Source of the DNA: JBFXEO01 sp050180015
Lineage (GTDB): Bacteria > Bacteroidota > Bacteroidia > Bacteroidales > Tenuifilaceae
Direction of reading: 5' to 3'
NCBI GenBank assembly: GCA_050180015.1
Contig: JBFXEO010000126.1
Coordinates: forward strand, 1-8,528
DNA: 8,528 nt
In this document: positions 6,588 to 8,528 of the stretch, piece by piece
Position numbering within the stretch: the first letter of the stretch is position 1
Layout: the number at the start of each line of letters is the position of its first letter
Program-made: the position numbers and the translations under genes
Notes under the pieces: model-generated
Told to the model about the DNA's origin: nothing
Databases searched by the model: none
What the model saw: the letters and a program-made list of their open reading frames with translations, nothing else

Positions 6588-7067
6588 CTACTCTTTTACC
6601 ACACTCTTTACGACATCCAAGACCAGCTCCATTTCAAAACCGCGCGAAACCCCAAATCGAATTAACTTCGATTGTAAATCGTAAGCCGATTTTGCCTTTA
6701 CTTGCTTTGCCTTGCGGGTTATTAACTCGCTTAAAGTTTGTTTATCCACGTCAGGGTTTAACTCCGATAGCGAATCACGGATAATGCTTTCGGCTATCCC
6801 TTTCGATTTAAGTGTTGACATTATTTTAACCCGGCCCCATTTATTCAACCGGCTTTTATCGCGCACAAAAAAGTGGGCGTACCGGGAATCATCAACATAG
6901 CCATCGCCAATCAACCGTTTAATAACCCACTGAATATCATCATTCGATAATCCCAGTAGATGTAGCTTCTGACGAACGTCCGCAGTACATTTTTCCTGTC
7001 TTGCACAAAGATTTTGCATTCGCGCAAGGGCTTTATTTTTATCTATGTTATTTGATACGGCAAGCAT
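6588..7067 (-). CDS. recX: Regulatory protein RecX
   Basis: 159-residue RecX family protein, a small helical cytoplasmic protein that binds RecA filaments and limits their activity. Recognisable features are the three-helix repeats: ALARMQNLCARQEKCTADVRQKL (residues 13-35, given here as ALARMQNLCARQ and EKCTADVRQKL), then WVIKRLIGDGYVDDSRYAHF (47-66), then RVKIMSTLKSKGIAESIIRD (79-98). The IxxLxxxGYVDDxRYAxxF pattern and the RIxxxLxxKGI pattern are diagnostic of the family. ATG at 7067 lies three bases after the prmC stop codon, so the two are probably co-transcribed and perhaps translationally coupled. In many bacteria recX is beside recA; here it follows prmC, and no recA is in the window. 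Confidence 0.88.
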   Translation of the reverse strand: MLAVSNNIDKNKALARMQNLCARQEKCTADVRQKLHLLGLSNDDIQWVIKRLIGDGYVDDSRYAHFFVRDKSRLNKWGRVKIMSTLKSKGIAESIIRDSLSELNPDVDKQTLSELITRKAKQVKAKSAYDLQSKLIRFGVSRGFEMELVLDVVKSVVKE

Positions 7068-7070
7068 TTA

Positions 7071-7931
7071 CTATCCATTGAAAATTCCCATAACCATTCT
7101 ATCCCGACCATTTATATCCTTTCGCGGTTCAATGTCGGAAAAACTATTCTGTTGCAATAAACTTACAATCTGGGCTCCAAGGGCCTCGTTAATCTCAAAG
7201 TAAACCTGTCCTTGAGGGCTCAACCATTTTATGGCATTTTCTATAATTGTCCTATAAAAAACAAGCGGATCATCATCGGGCACAAACAAAGCGAGATGTG
7301 GCTCATAATTTAGCACATTGTTTTCCATGGTCTTCCTCTCCATATCCCTTACATAAGGTGGATTGCTAACAACAATGTCAAAAGGAGCACCATGTATTTC
7401 CGGTGATTTTAAGATATCAGCCTGAATAAAGTTGACTTTAACCTCAGCATTCTTAGCATTTTCGCCTGCAACTTGAATTGCATCAACCGAAATATCGACA
7501 GCCGACACATTTGTTTTGGGAAGATATTTTGCCAGTGAAACAGCAATACAACCACTGCCTGTTCCAATATCCAGTATTTTTGAGGTTGAATAGGGATTAT
7601 TCTGGATGATCCAGCGAACCAGCTCCTCGGTTTCCGGACGGGGTATCAATACGTGTTCGTTTACTTTAAGTGTTACATCCATAAAATCTGCCTCGCCCAG
7701 GATATAGTGAACTGGCTTACCCTGCTCCAGTTCAAGTAAAATGTCATTTACAAGGGCAACCCTATCAGCATCAACCATCTGGTTAGGCTTAATGTACACC
7801 TGATAATAGGCAATTCCCAAAACTTTTTCGAACAACATCCGACGAATGGACTGTGCCTCCGTAGCAGGAAATTTTGTTTGCAGGCGCATATCGATTAAAT
7901 CAAACAGCCCACGGATTGTACCACCGTTCAT
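7071..7931 (-). CDS. prmC: Peptide chain release factor N5-glutamine methyltransferase PrmC
   Basis: SAM-dependent methyltransferase that methylates the glutamine of the GGQ motif in release factors RF1 and RF2. Numbered from ATG at 7931 it has 286 residues, the usual size. The N-terminal helical release-factor-binding part (1-80) ends in GKPVHYILGEADF, followed by LIPRPETEELV (95-105), motif I LDIGTGSGCIAV (120-131), and the catalytic SNPPY (189-193) that binds the target glutamine. EPHLALF (210-216) and the C-terminal ENDGRDR-like stretch (INGRDRMV, 273-280) are also typical. The reading frame stays open to an ATG at 8006, but those 25 extra residues would run across the divergent promoter and into ribD and match nothing in the family, so 7931 is chosen. 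recX follows by three bases. Confidence 0.93.
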   Translation of the reverse strand: MNGGTIRGLFDLIDMRLQTKFPATEAQSIRRMLFEKVLGIAYYQVYIKPNQMVDADRVALVNDILLELEQGKPVHYILGEADFMDVTLKVNEHVLIPRPETEELVRWIIQNNPYSTSKILDIGTGSGCIAVSLAKYLPKTNVSAVDISVDAIQVAGENAKNAEVKVNFIQADILKSPEIHGAPFDIVVSNPPYVRDMERKTMENNVLNYEPHLALFVPDDDPLVFYRTIIENAIKWLSPQGQVYFEINEALGAQIVSLLQQNSFSDIEPRKDINGRDRMVMGIFNG

Positions 7932-7940
7932 TAAAAGATG

Positions 7941-7948
7941 TATTTTTG
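7941..7948 (+). promoter_or_regulatory. -7 element of the ribD promoter
   Basis: TATTTTTG matches TAnnTTTG, with ATTG at 7915-7918 as a weak -33 box (22-bp spacer). Transcription would begin near 7954, about 20 bases before the ribD ATG. Confidence 0.5.
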
Positions 7949-7957
7949 TGTATGTAA

Positions 7958-7965
7958 CAAATTTA
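7958..7965 (-). promoter_or_regulatory. -7 element of the prmC-recX promoter
   Basis: The minus strand reads TAAATTTG, a match to TAnnTTTG. Start would be near 7952, about 20 bases before the prmC ATG at 7931. No clear -33 box is present; the expected position lies inside ribD. It supports the shorter PrmC start. Confidence 0.5.
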
Positions 7966-7974
7966 GGGAAATTT

Positions 7975-8528
7975 ATGGAGAACTCTGAACTCGACAGAAT
8001 ATACATGGCGCGTTGTTTGGAACTTGCCCAAAATGGAATTGGGAATGTTGCCCCAAATCCAATGGTGGGCGCAGTTATTGTTCACAACAATCGGATTATC
8101 GGCGAAGGATTTCATGTGCAGCACGGACAAGCCCACGCAGAGGTAAATGCGATAAACGCCGTAAAAGATAAATCGCTGCTGAAAAACTCCACGCTGTACA
8201 TATCGCTTGAACCTTGCTCGCACTACGGAAAAACGCCGCCCTGTACCGACAGAATCATGGAGCTGGGTATTCCCCACATAGTAATAGCCACAACCGACCC
8301 CAACCCTAAAGTAAATGGCCGGGGGATAGAGGTGCTTAGGCAAAATGGGCATAGTGTTACCGTTGGGGTACTGGAGAATGAAGCAAATGAATTAAACCGG
8401 AGGTTTATAATGCACCAAACCCAGAAACGCCCTTACATAATTCTGAAATGGGCTCAAACAATAGATGGTTTCATTGATGCCATAAGAGACCACTCGGATC
8501 CGATTGCCCCGATATGGATAACTAACGA
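7975..8528 (+). CDS. ribD: Riboflavin biosynthesis protein RibD, N-terminal part (cut by the right edge)
   Basis: Bifunctional deaminase/reductase for the second and third steps of riboflavin synthesis. It deaminates the diaminopyrimidine product of GTP cyclohydrolase II, then reduces the ribosyl side chain with NADPH. The visible 184 residues contain the complete zinc deaminase domain: NPMVGAVIV (28-36), HAEVNAI (54-60) with H54 as zinc ligand and E56 as proton shuttle, and PCSHYGKTPPC (80-90) with C81 and C90 as the other ligands. The reductase domain begins around KRPYIILKWAQTIDGFI (151-167), with the ordinary K-A-x-T/S-x-DG pattern. A weak AGGGA lies five bases before the ATG at 7975. It is divergent from prmC. 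The remaining part, roughly the second half, lies beyond the window. Confidence 0.95.
   Translation, partial: MENSELDRIYMARCLELAQNGIGNVAPNPMVGAVIVHNNRIIGEGFHVQHGQAHAEVNAINAVKDKSLLKNSTLYISLEPCSHYGKTPPCTDRIMELGIPHIVIATTDPNPKVNGRGIEVLRQNGHSVTVGVLENEANELNRRFIMHQTQKRPYIILKWAQTIDGFIDAIRDHSDPIAPIWITN

Noticed and set aside
7932..8006. 25-residue N-terminal extension of PrmC from ATG at 8006
   Set aside because: It overlaps the start of ribD on the other strand, runs through both -7 boxes and does not resemble PrmC N-termini.
7963..8352. 129-codon minus-strand open frame
   Set aside because: It is antisense to the zinc-binding domain of ribD, has no recognisable motif and is explained by the ribD reading frame.

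Overview
The window looks like a chromosomal piece from a member of the Bacteroidota. The start codons mostly lack a Shine-Dalgarno sequence. Several leaders carry the TAnnTTTG -7 element typical of that phylum, and the partial gene at the left edge is a type II-C-like Cas9. A more exact placement (class Bacteroidia, perhaps a Marinilabiliales-like anaerobe) is only an impression from the protein sequences.

Left edge (1-540). The first 67 codons of cas9 run leftwards out of the window from an ATG at 201. Divergent from it, on the + strand, is a tracrRNA gene of about 88 nt (about 241-328). It has a clean -33/-7 promoter, an anti-repeat at its very 5' end, a nexus-like hairpin and a strong intrinsic terminator. 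About 50 bp further on, a second hairpin repeats the start of the tracrRNA 3' tail (AAAACATTTnAnGCGGC). A TAnnTTTG element at 450-457 on the minus strand could start a cas9 transcript antisense to the whole tracrRNA. No CRISPR repeat array lies inside the window; the rest of the locus (remainder of cas9, probably cas1, cas2 and the array) should lie to the left.

Middle (481-6355, minus strand). Five acyl-CoA genes are packed with 26-50 bp gaps and end in a strong terminator (481-516). In transcription order they are an enoyl-CoA hydratase (crotonase), an unusually long 3-hydroxyacyl-CoA dehydrogenase, an SCP2-type thiolase, a butyryl-CoA-type short-chain acyl-CoA dehydrogenase and a glutaryl-CoA dehydrogenase-type enzyme. 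Together they could turn glutaryl-CoA or a short acyl-CoA into crotonyl-CoA, then 3-hydroxybutyryl-CoA, acetoacetyl-CoA and acetyl-CoA, with butyryl-CoA/crotonyl-CoA interconversion as a branch. Genes for electron transfer flavoprotein and CoA activation are not in the window.

Right (6588-8528). prmC and recX form a tight minus-strand pair, three bases apart. They diverge from ribD (+ strand, cut off by the right edge) across a 43-bp gap that holds two oppositely oriented -7 elements. This explains why PrmC should start at 7931 and not at the longer upstream ATG. These are ordinary housekeeping functions: release-factor methylation, RecA modulation and riboflavin synthesis.
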